Positions 26,013-34,188 are shown, counted from the stretch's first letter. The stretch: DNA of 38,007 bases from an uncultured Collinsella sp. (GCA_905211615.1 CAJMBB010000002.1:1-38007), one strand, 5' to 3'. Numbers and translations: made by a program. The notes: generated from the letters alone by a model not told the origin.

Positions 26013-26042
26013 TTGACGACGGCGGACTTTCGTCATACGAAA
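26013..26042 (+). promoter_or_regulatory. Promoter and palindromic operator of the toxin-antitoxin pair
   Basis: TTGACG (26013-26018) and a weak -10, TACGAA (26036-26041), are 17 bases apart. TTTCGT-CAT-ACGAAA (26028-26042) is a perfect 6-3-6 inverted repeat covering the -10 box. This suits autorepression by the downstream ribbon-helix-helix antitoxin. Confidence 0.5.
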
Positions 26043-26067
26043 TTGGGTAAGATGGAGGAGAAGATGC

Positions 26068-26334
26068 ATGGATGTTGAGATCCATCCGAACGCCAAAAAA
26101 CACTTGACGGAAAAGCAGGTGCTTGGTGCCTGGTTCGCGGTTACTGAGTGCATTCGCCGCGAGTCGGAGGACGAGCCGCCGAGATGGCTTGCCATTGGAT
26201 GGCTTCCAGATGGTCAAAGTGTGGAACTTGTTGCGGTCGAACTAATTCGTGGATGGCTCATTATTCATGCCCTGTCTCCGGTTCAGAAGAAATTCTGGCA
26301 AGAGATCGAGCGAGCTCGGCAGAGGGGTCGATGA
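26068..26334 (+). CDS. Putative BrnT/RelE-like toxin
   Basis: The small 88-residue protein (HPNAKKHLTEKQVLGAWFAV, RWLAIGWLPDG, VELVAVELIRGWLIIHALSP) resembles the compact alpha/beta proteins of BrnT-like toxins found in actinobacteria: an N-terminal helix, then a beta sheet ending in a HA-type motif. GGAGGAG lies nine bases before the ATG. Gene order (toxin first, antitoxin overlapping) matches brnTA. An RNase activity is inferred from the family, not seen. Another DUF family of similar fold cannot be excluded. Confidence 0.55.
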   Translation: MDVEIHPNAKKHLTEKQVLGAWFAVTECIRRESEDEPPRWLAIGWLPDGQSVELVAVELIRGWLIIHALSPVQKKFWQEIERARQRGR

Positions 26335-26618
26335 TGGGCAAGACGTATACGGCCGCTAATGGTCAGGTTGTAACGGATGAAATGATTGACGCGTGGTGCG
26401 AGTCGTACGAGCGCGGAGAGTTTCCGGATGGCGAACACACCGTTGGTGGGATCGTGCGTGGACGGCCCCCGCTCTCAGGTGAGGGGACGGCAACGCTGTC
26501 GGTCAAGATTCCTCTGGGAATGAAGGAGGCCATTCGTCGACGGGCGGCTGCCGAGGGGATGACGCCAAGTGAGTTTGCCCGTGCGGCTCTGAGCGAAAAA
26601 CTTCTTGCTGCCGGCTGA
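26334..26618 (+). CDS. Putative ribbon-helix-helix antitoxin
   Basis: The 94-residue protein has an N-terminal toxin-binding-like segment and a C-terminal ribbon-helix-helix DNA-binding domain (about 52-90): TATLSVKIPLGMKEAIRRRA followed by AEGMTPSEFARAALSEKL. The ATG at 26334 overlaps the toxin TGA; ATG at 26331 is equally in frame, but the AGAGGGG site favours 26334. It likely neutralises the upstream toxin and represses the palindromic promoter. Confidence 0.65.
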   Translation: MGKTYTAANGQVVTDEMIDAWCESYERGEFPDGEHTVGGIVRGRPPLSGEGTATLSVKIPLGMKEAIRRRAAAEGMTPSEFARAALSEKLLAAG

Positions 26619-26681
26619 TGCCTCTGACGTGCCGATTTATAGAACCGAGGCTGTGCTCAAAAACTTTTTTAAAATTCTCGG

Positions 26682-26709
26682 TTGACCGGAACGCGTCCTT
26701 GGTTATACT
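26682..26709 (+). promoter_or_regulatory. Promoter of tRNA-Phe
   Basis: TTGACC (26682-26687) and TATACT (26704-26709) are 16 bases apart, 33 bases before the tRNA. This is one of the best promoter matches in the window. Confidence 0.75.
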
Positions 26710-26741
26710 AATCAAGCCTTGAAACAAGGCACACCTCAAAT

Positions 26742-26814
<73 letters not shown>

Positions 26815-26827
26815 CCTTGAATTGACT

Positions 26828-26854
26828 AGGACCTCTGCAAAGGGGTCCTTTTCT
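26828..26854 (+). terminator. Terminator after tRNA-Phe
   Basis: AGGACC (26828-26833) pairs with GGTCCT (26844-26849), extended by two further pairs, and is followed by a T-rich run. Confidence 0.7.
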
Positions 26855-26871
26855 TTTATCGAGGGCTCTGC

Positions 26872-27040
26872 GAAACTGCGTCCCGGAATTTGGCTTCAGA
26901 GTGGGATGCGTTTTCCGCTTTGAGGCCGCTTGGGAAAGCGCGACCCGGAATCCGGCGTCAGAATGGGATGTGCTTTCCTTTTGCGGTCTTTGGCGGAAAC
27001 TGCGTCCCAGATCCCGCGCTCAGAACGGGATGCGCTTTCC
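26872..27040. repeat. Three tandem palindromic repeats with exact 62-bp period
   Basis: Units at 26872-26916, 26934-26978 and 26996-27040 are each 45 bases and begin exactly 62 bases apart, with 17-base spacers. Each starts GAAA-N-(T/C)GCG-(T/A)-CCC and ends GGGAT-(G/t)-TG/GCG-N-TTTCC, so each can form a hairpin. The sequences have diverged but the stems are kept. There is no gene here; open frames across it are accidental. Confidence 0.7.
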
Positions 27041-27132
27041 GGCGCTTACTTCCGACGTGCGTGCACATCTCGTCGCACCATCCCGAGCCCGCCTGTTCCC
27101 AGATATTCCTCTCACTTTCGCGTCACTTTACA

Positions 27133-27169
27133 GACCGTTCGGTCGCCTGTCTGCATGCGCGGGTATACT
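27133..27169 (+). promoter_or_regulatory. Candidate operator and -10 box upstream of the GH5-like gene
   Basis: GACCGTTCGGTC (27133-27144) is a perfect 12-bp palindrome of the kind bound by TetR-family repressors. A good -10 box, TATACT, lies at 27164-27169; the palindrome would cover the -35 position. No clear -35 box is visible, suggesting control by a regulator. Confidence 0.4.
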
Positions 27170-27236
27170 CAAATCGATAGATATGTCATGCAAGAGCGAT
27201 GCGGGCTTAGCCCGTATGATTCAAAAGGGGGCAGTG

Positions 27237-28298
27237 ATGGAGAGGATACTCGGCGTTAATCTCTCTGGCTGGTTTATTCCCGAGCCTTGGGTGACCCCGT
27301 CGCTATACGCGGCGACCGGTGCATCCAACGCGGCCGAGCTGCAGGAGGCCATGGGCACCGCCGCCTATAACGAGCGCATGCGCCGTCATTACGAGACGTT
27401 TGTGAGCGAGGACGATTTCCGTCGCATGGCGCAGATCGGCCTCAACGCCGTGCGTCTGCCGGTGCCCTGGTATGCCTTTGGCTCGCAGGAGTCCGATGCG
27501 TCCTACATCTCGGTTGTCGACTACATCGACCGTGCAATTGAGTGGGCTGCCAAGTACAACATCCGCGTGCTGCTCGATCTGGCAACTGTGCCCGGTGGCC
27601 AGGGCGATTCCAACGATTCGCCCACCACGCCGGAGGCTGTCGCCGAGTGGCATTCGTCCACTAACGGCCGCCATGTCGCACTCGACGTGCTCGAGCGCTT
27701 GGCCGAGCGTTACGGCGAGGCCGAGAGCCTGCTGGGCATTGAGCTGCTGGATACGCCGCAGATGAGTGTCCGCAAGAGTCTCTTTGCCATGACGGATGGC
27801 ATTCCGGCTCACTACCTGCGCAATTTCTATCGCGATGCCTACGAGCTCGTCCGTTCGTATATGCCCGAGGATAAGATCGTCGTCTTCTCGTCTTCGGGGC
27901 ATCCCAGCGAGTGGAAGCATTTTATGCGCGGCGCCAAGTACAAGAACGTCTACATGGACCTTCACCTGTACCATTACCGCGACGAACATGCGCTCGACAT
28001 CACGAGCCCCCGCGGGCTGACGACGGCGATTTCGCGCAACAAGCGCGAGCTTAAAGAGGCGATTTCGACTGGGTTCCCCGTGCTGGTGGGCGAATGGTCG
28101 GGCGCGGCGATCTTTGCCAACTCGTCGGTTACGCCCGAGGGCCGCAATGCCTACGAGCGCGTGTTTATCGCCAACCAGCTGGCTTCGTTTGCGCCGGCTG
28201 CCGGCTGGTTCTTCCAAACGTGGAAGACCGAGAAGCGCATTGCAGCATGGGACGCCCGCGCGGCGCTCGGTACGCTCGAGCGCGGCATGATTGAATAG
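27237..28298 (+). CDS. GH5 (cellulase-like) protein with altered active site
   Basis: The 353-residue protein has the TIM-barrel landmarks of glycoside hydrolase family 5, nearest in style to exo-beta-1,3-glucanase types: GLNAVRLPVPW (Arg73), VLLDLATVPGGQ (about 111-122), DLHLYHY (241-247) and VLVGEWSG with the nucleophile-position Glu286. The acid/base Glu normally found in an NEP motif is missing: GIELLDTPQ has D172-T173-P174. The conserved His of DLH is Ala115 or its neighbour. There is no signal peptide, so it is cytoplasmic. ATG at 27237 has AAGGGGG upstream. It may be non-catalytic or have changed chemistry. rsmI follows by six bases. Confidence 0.8.
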   Translation: MERILGVNLSGWFIPEPWVTPSLYAATGASNAAELQEAMGTAAYNERMRRHYETFVSEDDFRRMAQIGLNAVRLPVPWYAFGSQESDASYISVVDYIDRAIEWAAKYNIRVLLDLATVPGGQGDSNDSPTTPEAVAEWHSSTNGRHVALDVLERLAERYGEAESLLGIELLDTPQMSVRKSLFAMTDGIPAHYLRNFYRDAYELVRSYMPEDKIVVFSSSGHPSEWKHFMRGAKYKNVYMDLHLYHYRDEHALDITSPRGLTTAISRNKRELKEAISTGFPVLVGEWSGAAIFANSSVTPEGRNAYERVFIANQLASFAPAAGWFFQTWKTEKRIAAWDARAALGTLERGMIE

Positions 28299-28304
28299 GT
28301 TGAT

Positions 28305-29183
28305 ATGACGCAAAACAGCGCCCATACGGGCAAACTCTATGTGGTCGGCACGCCCATCGGCAACCTGGGCGACCTGTCTCCGCGCGTTGGCGAGGCGTTT
28401 GCCGCCGCCGATGCCATCTGCTGCGAAGACACGCGTGTGACGTCAAAGCTGCTGATGCACCTGGGCATTTCCAAGCCACTTGTCCGTTGCGACGAGAATG
28501 TGATCGCCAGCCGCGCCGCCGGCCTGGTCGACCGTCTGCTGGCGGGGGAGACCCTCGCCTTTGCCTCGGATGCCGGCATGCCGAGCGTGTCCGATCCCGG
28601 CCAGGCGCTGGTCGAGGCGGCGCGTGAGGCCGATGTGCCCGTCGAAGTTATTCCCGGGCCCTCTGCTTGCGTCACGGCACTCGTTTCGTCCGGCATTCCC
28701 TGCGAGCATTTTTTCTTCGAGGGTTTTTTGGGCCGAAAGCACGGCGACCGTGTGCGCCGTTTGCAGCGCCTTGCCGTGGTGCCCGGCGCGCTCATCTTCT
28801 ACGAGTCTCCACATCGCATCGTGGCGACGCTCGAGGCCGTGGCGGAGGTCTTTCCCCAGCGTGAGGTTGCCGTCTGCCGCGAACTCACCAAGCTGCACGA
28901 GGAGGTCTTGCGCGGGCCCGCTGCCCAGCTTGCCGAGGAGCTGCGTGCTCGCGGCGAGGTAAAGGGCGAGATTGCGCTGGTCATCGCGCCGCCGAGCGAG
29001 GACGAAGAGGCCGGTATCGCGCCGGTTGGCGCAGCGGCAGTAGATCCCGATGAGGCCCTGCGCGCGGATATCCGCGCCGCGCTCGAGGAGGGGGAGCCCG
29101 CCTCTGCGGTGGCCAAGCGCCTGTCTCAGAAGTATTCGCGCCGCAAGCGCGATGTCTATGCCATGGTGCTCGATATGCAATAG
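28305..29183 (+). CDS. rsmI: 16S rRNA (cytidine(1402)-2'-O)-methyltransferase
   Basis: RsmI methylates the 2'-OH of C1402 in 16S rRNA using SAM. The 292 residues have the tetrapyrrole-methylase fold motifs: VVGTPIGNLGDLS (about 13-25), CEDTRVTSKLL, FASDAGMPSVSDPG, VIPGPSA and FYESPHR. The C-terminal helix-rich tail is typical. It begins six bases after the GH5-like gene and is probably co-transcribed with it. It is one of several rRNA modification genes here. Confidence 0.96.
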   Translation: MTQNSAHTGKLYVVGTPIGNLGDLSPRVGEAFAAADAICCEDTRVTSKLLMHLGISKPLVRCDENVIASRAAGLVDRLLAGETLAFASDAGMPSVSDPGQALVEAAREADVPVEVIPGPSACVTALVSSGIPCEHFFFEGFLGRKHGDRVRRLQRLAVVPGALIFYESPHRIVATLEAVAEVFPQREVAVCRELTKLHEEVLRGPAAQLAEELRARGEVKGEIALVIAPPSEDEEAGIAPVGAAAVDPDEALRADIRAALEEGEPASAVAKRLSQKYSRRKRDVYAMVLDMQ

Positions 29184-29252
29184 ATGGAGGATATCCAGCC
29201 CTTGCGCTAGAATCATCCTCTGTATGCAACGTTTTTCTGGAGGACAAACCCC

Positions 29253-30854
29253 ATGGATCAAAGCAAGCCTTCGTTCTTTATCACGACGCCCATCTACTAC
29301 GTCAACGCCGATCCGCACCTGGGCACGGCTTATTCCACCATCATCGCCGATGTTCAGGCTCGCTATCGCCGCTCCGCCGGCTATAACGTCAAGTTCCTGA
29401 CCGGCATGGACGAGCACGGCGAGAAGGTCGCCGAGGCCGCAGCCAAGCACAACATGACGCCGCAGGAGTGGACCGACAGCCAGGCCCCGCACTTCAAGGA
29501 GCTTTGGAACAAACTCGAGATCTCCAACGACGACTTCATCCGCACCACCGAGCCGCGCCAGCATCATGCCGTGCAGTACCTGTGGGAGCGCATGAAGGAG
29601 TCCGGCTACCTGTATAAGGGCAGCTACGACGGTTGGTATTGCGTGCCTGACGAGACCTACTTCACCGACACGCAGGTCCAGAAGGGTGACGAGGAGTACG
29701 GCAGCGTCGGCCAGCACCTGTGCCCCGACTGCCACCGTCCGCTCGAGCGCGTGCAGGAGGAGTCCTACTTCTTTAAGCTTTCCGCTTTCCAGGACAAGCT
29801 GCTCAAGCTCTATGACGAGCACCCCGACTTTGTCGAGCCCGCGTTCCGTATGAACGAGGTGCGCAGCTTTGTCGAGGGCGGCCTCAACGACCTTTCCGTG
29901 AGCCGTACGAGCTTTGATTGGGGCATTCAGGTTCCGTTTGACGAGGGCCACGTGACCTATGTGTGGTTCGACGCGCTGCTCAACTATATGACGGCTGTCG
30001 GCTACGGTGTCGATACCGACGAGGCCCGTGCCGAGCTGGCCTATCGCTGGCCCGCGCAGTTCCACATCGTGGGCAAGGACATCATCCGTTTCCACTGCGT
30101 CATTTGGCCGGCCATGCTCATGGCCATTGGCGAGGCCCTGCCCGAGCACGTCTTTGCCCATGGCTTCCTGACCGTGCGCAATGCCGAGACCGGTAAGGCC
30201 GAGAAGATGTCCAAGAGCCGTGGCAACGCCATCGCCCCGCAGGATGTCATCGATATGCTGGGCGTCGAGGGCTATCGTTATTACTTTATGACCGATGTGG
30301 TCCCCGGTACCGACGGCGCCATCAGCTTCGACCGCATGGAGCAGGTCTACAACGCCGATTTGGCCAACAGCTGGGGCAACCTCATTTCGCGCTCGCTCAA
30401 CATGAGCGGCAAGTATTTTGACGGTTGCGCGCCCGCCAAGCCCGCATCGTTCGATGCGTTCGACAACCCGCTGGCAAAGATCGCCGATGGTCTGGTCGAG
30501 CGCTACATGGCCAAGATGGACGTGCTCGATTACGGTGGAGCCAAGGACGAGGTCATGGAGCTCATCCACGCCGCCAACCACTACATCGAGGACTCCGAGC
30601 CTTGGGCACTTGCCAAGGACGAGGCCAAGGCTGACGAGCTGGCGTTTGTGATCTACAACCTGCTCGAGGCCATCCGCATTGCCGCTCACCTGCTGATGCC
30701 GCTCATGCCCCAGACTTCTGCCGAGGCTCTGCGCCGCCTGTCCTGCGAGGACGAGGCCGCGAGCGACGACCTCAAGGGCATTTGCGCTTGGGGCCTGCTT
30801 GCTGGTGGTCAGCCCGTCGAGAAGGGCGATCCGCTGTTCCCGCGTCTGGCGTAG
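29253..30854 (+). CDS. metG: Methionine-tRNA ligase
   Basis: MetRS charges tRNA-Met and initiator tRNA. The 533 residues have the class I motifs HLGT (H22) and KMSKS (318-322), a zinc-knuckle insertion with CPDC (157-160), and an anticodon-binding helical bundle. The first knuckle pair reads CVPDE where many members have CVPCE, so one zinc ligand is Asp. The C-terminal dimerisation domain of longer MetRS is absent. GGAGG lies before the ATG, and a TAGAAT -10 box at 29208-29213 suggests its own promoter. A terminator follows. Confidence 0.97.
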   Translation: MDQSKPSFFITTPIYYVNADPHLGTAYSTIIADVQARYRRSAGYNVKFLTGMDEHGEKVAEAAAKHNMTPQEWTDSQAPHFKELWNKLEISNDDFIRTTEPRQHHAVQYLWERMKESGYLYKGSYDGWYCVPDETYFTDTQVQKGDEEYGSVGQHLCPDCHRPLERVQEESYFFKLSAFQDKLLKLYDEHPDFVEPAFRMNEVRSFVEGGLNDLSVSRTSFDWGIQVPFDEGHVTYVWFDALLNYMTAVGYGVDTDEARAELAYRWPAQFHIVGKDIIRFHCVIWPAMLMAIGEALPEHVFAHGFLTVRNAETGKAEKMSKSRGNAIAPQDVIDMLGVEGYRYYFMTDVVPGTDGAISFDRMEQVYNADLANSWGNLISRSLNMSGKYFDGCAPAKPASFDAFDNPLAKIADGLVERYMAKMDVLDYGGAKDEVMELIHAANHYIEDSEPWALAKDEAKADELAFVIYNLLEAIRIAAHLLMPLMPQTSAEALRRLSCEDEAASDDLKGICAWGLLAGGQPVEKGDPLFPRLA

Positions 30855-30898
30855 TGACCGCGCGAGCGCCATATCGGCAATTTGCTGTTTAGCTGTAA

Positions 30899-30928
30899 GG
30901 GCATGGCCGCCACGGTCCATGCCCTTTT
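30899..30928 (+). terminator. Terminator of metG
   Basis: An 8-bp stem GGGCATGG/CCATGCCC (30899-30906, 30917-30924) with a 10-base loop is followed by TTTT. Confidence 0.85.
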
Positions 30929-30964
30929 GTTTCAAGACGCCGCCATCATGCTAAGGAGGCAACC

Positions 30965-31825
30965 ATGACAACTTCGCCTTTGGCAAACCCCACGGCCACC
31001 AGGGAGCTGCTAGAGGAGTTTGGCCTTGCGACTAAGCATCGCCTGGGCCAGAACTTTCTAATCGACAATCATGTGATCGAGCGTATCTGCGAGCTTGCCG
31101 AGCTTGCAGGTGACGAGCGCGTACTCGAGGTGGGTCCGGGTTGCGGCACGTTGACACTTGCGTTGCTGCAGGAGGCGGCGTGCGTTACGTCGATCGAGGC
31201 CGATCCCGAGCTTGAGCCGGTGCTTGACGCCCACGCCGCCGACTATGCCAACTTCCGCTTTATCATGGGCGATGCGCTCAAGGTGGGCCCGGAGCAGATT
31301 GAGCAGGTTGCGGGCGGTACGCCGACGGTGTTTGTCGCGAATCTGCCCTACAACGTGGCGGCGACGATCATCCTTCAGTTCTTCCAGACGATGCCCGCGC
31401 TTAAGCGCGCTGTCGTCATGGTGCAAAAGGAGGTTGCCGATCGCATTGCCGCAGTGCCGGGCAACAAGACCTATGGCGGCTATACGGCAAAGCTCGGCCT
31501 GTATGCGCAGGTGACGGGCCGCTTTGAGGTGCCGCCGCGCTGCTTTATGCCGGCGCCGCACGTGGACTCGGCCGTCGTGCGTATCGACCGTGTTGACGGT
31601 GTGGTGCCCGAAGGACTCGATCGCGAATTTGTGGCCCGCGTGATTGATGCTGCATTTGCCCAGCGTCGCAAGACCATCCGCAATTCCATGAGCGCCAACG
31701 GCTTTGCCAAAGACGTGCTCGATGCCGCCTTTGAGGCTTGCGGTATCGCACCCACCACGCGCGCCGAGACGCTTGACGTTGCCGACTTTGTCCGTCTGGC
31801 CCAGGAGCTAATCCATGATGCCTAA
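30965..31825 (+). CDS. rsmA: 16S rRNA (adenine(1518)-N6/adenine(1519)-N6)-dimethyltransferase
   Basis: RsmA/KsgA dimethylates two adenines at the 3' end of 16S rRNA late in 30S assembly. The 286 residues show LGQNFLID (27-34), the SAM motif VLEVGPGCGTLT (53-64), acidic loop IEADPEL, and the catalytic NLPYN (126-130). AAGGAGG lies six bases before the ATG. tatD overlaps its end by 11 bases. Together with rsgA and rsmI it makes this a ribosome-maturation rich region. Confidence 0.96.
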   Translation: MTTSPLANPTATRELLEEFGLATKHRLGQNFLIDNHVIERICELAELAGDERVLEVGPGCGTLTLALLQEAACVTSIEADPELEPVLDAHAADYANFRFIMGDALKVGPEQIEQVAGGTPTVFVANLPYNVAATIILQFFQTMPALKRAVVMVQKEVADRIAAVPGNKTYGGYTAKLGLYAQVTGRFEVPPRCFMPAPHVDSAVVRIDRVDGVVPEGLDREFVARVIDAAFAQRRKTIRNSMSANGFAKDVLDAAFEACGIAPTTRAETLDVADFVRLAQELIHDA

Positions 31826-32732
31826 TGCCGAACGTGTGACGTTTACCAAGAAAAAGAAGACGGTTGCTTGTCCCGTGCCCTTGGCACCGCTTGCCGACAC
31901 GCATGCGCATCTACTTTCGTTCTGGGGCAAGGATGTGCCTGAGACGCTCGTGCGTGCCAAGGCGGCAGGCGTCGACCTGTTGGTGACGATGCTCGACCCC
32001 ATCGCTGACAAACGCAGCGTGACGGACTATAGCGACTGGCTCGTGCGCGAAATTCTGCCGATGCAGGATATCCCGCAGATCAAGTATCTTGCCGGCGTGC
32101 ATCCGTATGGCGCACCGGACTATACCGACGACGTTCACGCACAGGTCGTTGCCGCGCTCGATGATTCCTTATGCGCCGGTATTGGCGAAATCGGCCTGGA
32201 CTACCACATGGACTATGACGACGATATCGCGCCGGCACCCCATAACGTGCAGATTGACTGCATGGCGCGTCAGCTCGAGCTTGCCGTGTGCCGTAACGTG
32301 CCGGTGGAGCTGCATCTGCGCCACGAGGACACGGACCATGAGCGCACCTCGCACGTTGATGCGTACAACGTGCTTCGTGAGGTGGGCGTGCCCCAGGCCG
32401 GTTGTGTACTGCACTGCTTTGGCGAGGACCGCGCCACGATGGAGCGCTTTGTGGAGCTGGGCTGCTATATCGCCTATGGTGGTGCGGCCACCTTTAAGCG
32501 CAACGACGACGTGCGCGAGGCATTTGCGGCAACCCCACTCGATCGAATTTTGTTCGAGACGGATTGCCCGTATATGGCTCCGGAGCCCATCCGCGGTCTT
32601 GAATGCGAGCCCGCAATGATCTCCATTACGGCAAACGCGCTGGTTAACGACCGTGTCGATCGCACTGGTGAGGACGCCGAAACAATCGCGCAAGCCGCTT
32701 GGGAGAATGCCTGCAAACTTTTTCAAAAATAG
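31815..32732 (+). CDS. tatD: TatD family metal-dependent hydrolase
   Basis: The 305 residues form a TIM-barrel amidohydrolase of the TatD family, associated with DNase activity. Metal ligands are seen in THAH (H30, H32), the GEIGLDYH strand, ELHLRH, VLHCFGED, and the final Asp in FETDCPYMAPEP. It is about 40 residues longer than E. coli TatD, partly from an N-terminal extension rich in Lys. ATG at 31815 is inside the end of rsmA with AGGAG upstream; ATG 31818 is also possible. Overlap indicates coupling to rsmA. Confidence 0.92.
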   Translation: MMPNAERVTFTKKKKTVACPVPLAPLADTHAHLLSFWGKDVPETLVRAKAAGVDLLVTMLDPIADKRSVTDYSDWLVREILPMQDIPQIKYLAGVHPYGAPDYTDDVHAQVVAALDDSLCAGIGEIGLDYHMDYDDDIAPAPHNVQIDCMARQLELAVCRNVPVELHLRHEDTDHERTSHVDAYNVLREVGVPQAGCVLHCFGEDRATMERFVELGCYIAYGGAATFKRNDDVREAFAATPLDRILFETDCPYMAPEPIRGLECEPAMISITANALVNDRVDRTGEDAETIAQAAWENACKLFQK

Positions 32733-32735
32733 TTC

Positions 32736-32764
32736 TTGCGTTCGTGGTGGCGCTCCGTTATTCT
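32736..32764 (+). promoter_or_regulatory. Promoter of tRNA-Leu
   Basis: TTGCGT (32736-32741) and TATTCT (32759-32764) are 17 bases apart, just before the tRNA. Confidence 0.6.
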
Positions 32765-32775
32765 AATTCCTGCAC

Positions 32776-32862
32776 GCGGGCGTGGCGGAATTGGCAGACG
32801 CGTACGGTTCAGGTCCGTATGGGGGCAACCCCATGAAGGTTCAAGTCCTTTCGCCCGCACCA
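32776..32862 (+). tRNA. tRNA-Leu (CAG)
   Basis: This is a class II tRNA with a long variable arm (GGGGGCAACCCC region). The acceptor stem GCGGGCG/CGCCCGC is perfect, the anticodon loop contains CAG, and CCA is encoded (32860-32862). Confidence 0.96.
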
Positions 32863-32873
32863 TTGACTGAAAG

Positions 32874-32898
32874 AGCTCCCAGCAATGGGAGCTTTTTT
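32874..32898 (+). terminator. Terminator after tRNA-Leu
   Basis: A perfect 8-bp stem AGCTCCCA/TGGGAGCT with loop GCAA (32874-32893) is followed by a T run. Confidence 0.88.
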
Positions 32899-32953
32899 GT
32901 TATGGGCCGTTTTGGCAGATTTGACATATCGATTTCGCGCGGTAGATGTCCCT

Positions 32954-33172
32954 GTGGTCAAAAAGTGGCAAATATGAGTACTGACATGAAAATAGAGACA
33001 TTTCATGAAGCTATTTTTGCTCATTTTGCGCAACAGATGTACGCTAATTTGGCTCAACCTTGAGACAAAATGAAGTAATTTCGATAGACCTCGGGTTCAA
33101 CGAGGCGATTTTGACCCAAATACGCTGTTACTAAACTGGTAACAGTACTCATATTTGGCCTTTTTTGACCAC
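32954..33172. mobile_element. 219-bp MITE-like element with 30-bp terminal inverted repeats
   Basis: The left end (32954-32983) and the reverse complement of the right end (33143-33172) agree at nearly all of 30 positions; both read GTGGTCAAAAA, a few variable bases, then CAAATATGAGTACTG. The interior is AT-rich compared with its surroundings and encodes no convincing protein. It contains further palindromes (CATGAAA/TTTCATG at 32985-33007, CCTCG/CGAGG near 33090-33106, GTTAC/GTAAC near 33127-33143). It sits directly after a tRNA gene. No clear target-site duplication is visible. An alternative is a long-stem regulatory or repeat RNA. Confidence 0.5.
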
Positions 33173-33249
33173 GGGTCCTCTTGTTGGTGTCACACAGCTG
33201 CTTCGTGCGGGTATCCTAATGCCAACGTGTGCCTATCAGAGGAGAGACC

Positions 33250-34188
33250 ATGCTGTTGTCCGGTATCATCGCTGCCCTTACCAGCCTTTTGATTCCCATC
33301 ATCATTCTGTTGCTGCTGCTTCCCAACGCCTGCTACGTCGTTGAACAGCAGCATGCCGTGATCATCGAGCGTCTGGGCAAGTTTAACCGCATCGTCAACG
33401 CGGGCTTCCACATGAAGGTGCCCGTGATCGACCGCAAGGCCGCCACGGTGAGTCTGCGAACCATGAAAAACGGTTTTGGCATCGACGTTAAGACCCAGGA
33501 CAACGTGACCATCGGCCTTGAGGTCTCTGCTCAGTACCACGTGAGCTATGACATGGGCGCCGGCCCGGCAGATTCGGGCATCTACAAGAGCTACTATATG
33601 CTGCAGGAGCCCGTCGACCAGATGCGTGACTTCATCACCGACGCCCTGCGCTCTTCGATTCCCGTCTACACACTCGATGAGGTCTTTGCCAAGAAGGACG
33701 ACATCGCCAAGGATGTCAACGCTACCGTTTCCGAGCAGATGGCCGCCTACGGCTTCACCCTCGTGTCGACGCTCATCACCAAAATCGCACTGCCGACCGA
33801 GGTTGAGAACTCCATGAACGACATCAACGCCGCCCAGCGCAAGCGCGCTGCGGCACAGGAGCTCGCTGAGGCAGACCGCATCAAGCGCGTCACCGAGGCG
33901 ACCGCCGAGGCTGAGGCTATGGAAAAGGCGGGCGAGGGCATCGCCAACCAGCGCAAGGCCATCGCGCTGGGTATCAAAGATTCGCTCGAGATCATCCAGG
34001 AGACGGGTGTCGGCAATGACGAGGCCAACCAACTGTTCATGTTTACGCAGTGGTCCGAGATGATGACGGAGTTCGCTCGCACGGGTAAAACCTCGACGGT
34101 CGTGCTGCCGAGCGACTTTTCGCAGTCGGCCTCGATGTTCGAGCAGATGCTGGCCGCCGGCAAAGTTAAAAACGATTCGAAGGAGTAG
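33250..34188 (+). CDS. SPFH/band 7 (stomatin-like) membrane protein
   Basis: The 312 residues start with a membrane helix (about 5-28), then CYVVEQQHAVIIERLGKFNRIVNAGFHMKVP, the classic paraslipin/QmcA SPFH start, the band 7 domain to about 190, and an Ala/Glu-rich coiled-coil (about 195-250). Such proteins build ring-like membrane scaffolds and organise protease or lipid microdomains. ATG at 33250 has AGAGGAGAG upstream. No NfeD partner gene is adjacent. rlmH follows six bases later, so the two are probably co-transcribed. Confidence 0.92.
   Translation: MLLSGIIAALTSLLIPIIILLLLLPNACYVVEQQHAVIIERLGKFNRIVNAGFHMKVPVIDRKAATVSLRTMKNGFGIDVKTQDNVTIGLEVSAQYHVSYDMGAGPADSGIYKSYYMLQEPVDQMRDFITDALRSSIPVYTLDEVFAKKDDIAKDVNATVSEQMAAYGFTLVSTLITKIALPTEVENSMNDINAAQRKRAAAQELAEADRIKRVTEATAEAEAMEKAGEGIANQRKAIALGIKDSLEIIQETGVGNDEANQLFMFTQWSEMMTEFARTGKTSTVVLPSDFSQSASMFEQMLAAGKVKNDSKE

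Noticed and set aside
26872..27040. CRISPR-like array
   Set aside because: Only three units, the repeats are diverged palindromes of 45 bases with 17-base similar spacers, and no cas genes are nearby.
28443..30935. Long minus-strand frame of 830 codons
   Set aside because: It is antisense to rsmI and metG, a usual by-product of GC-rich codon use; it has no recognisable domain.
32782..33063. 93-codon frame over tRNA-Leu
   Set aside because: It begins inside the tRNA and crosses its terminator.
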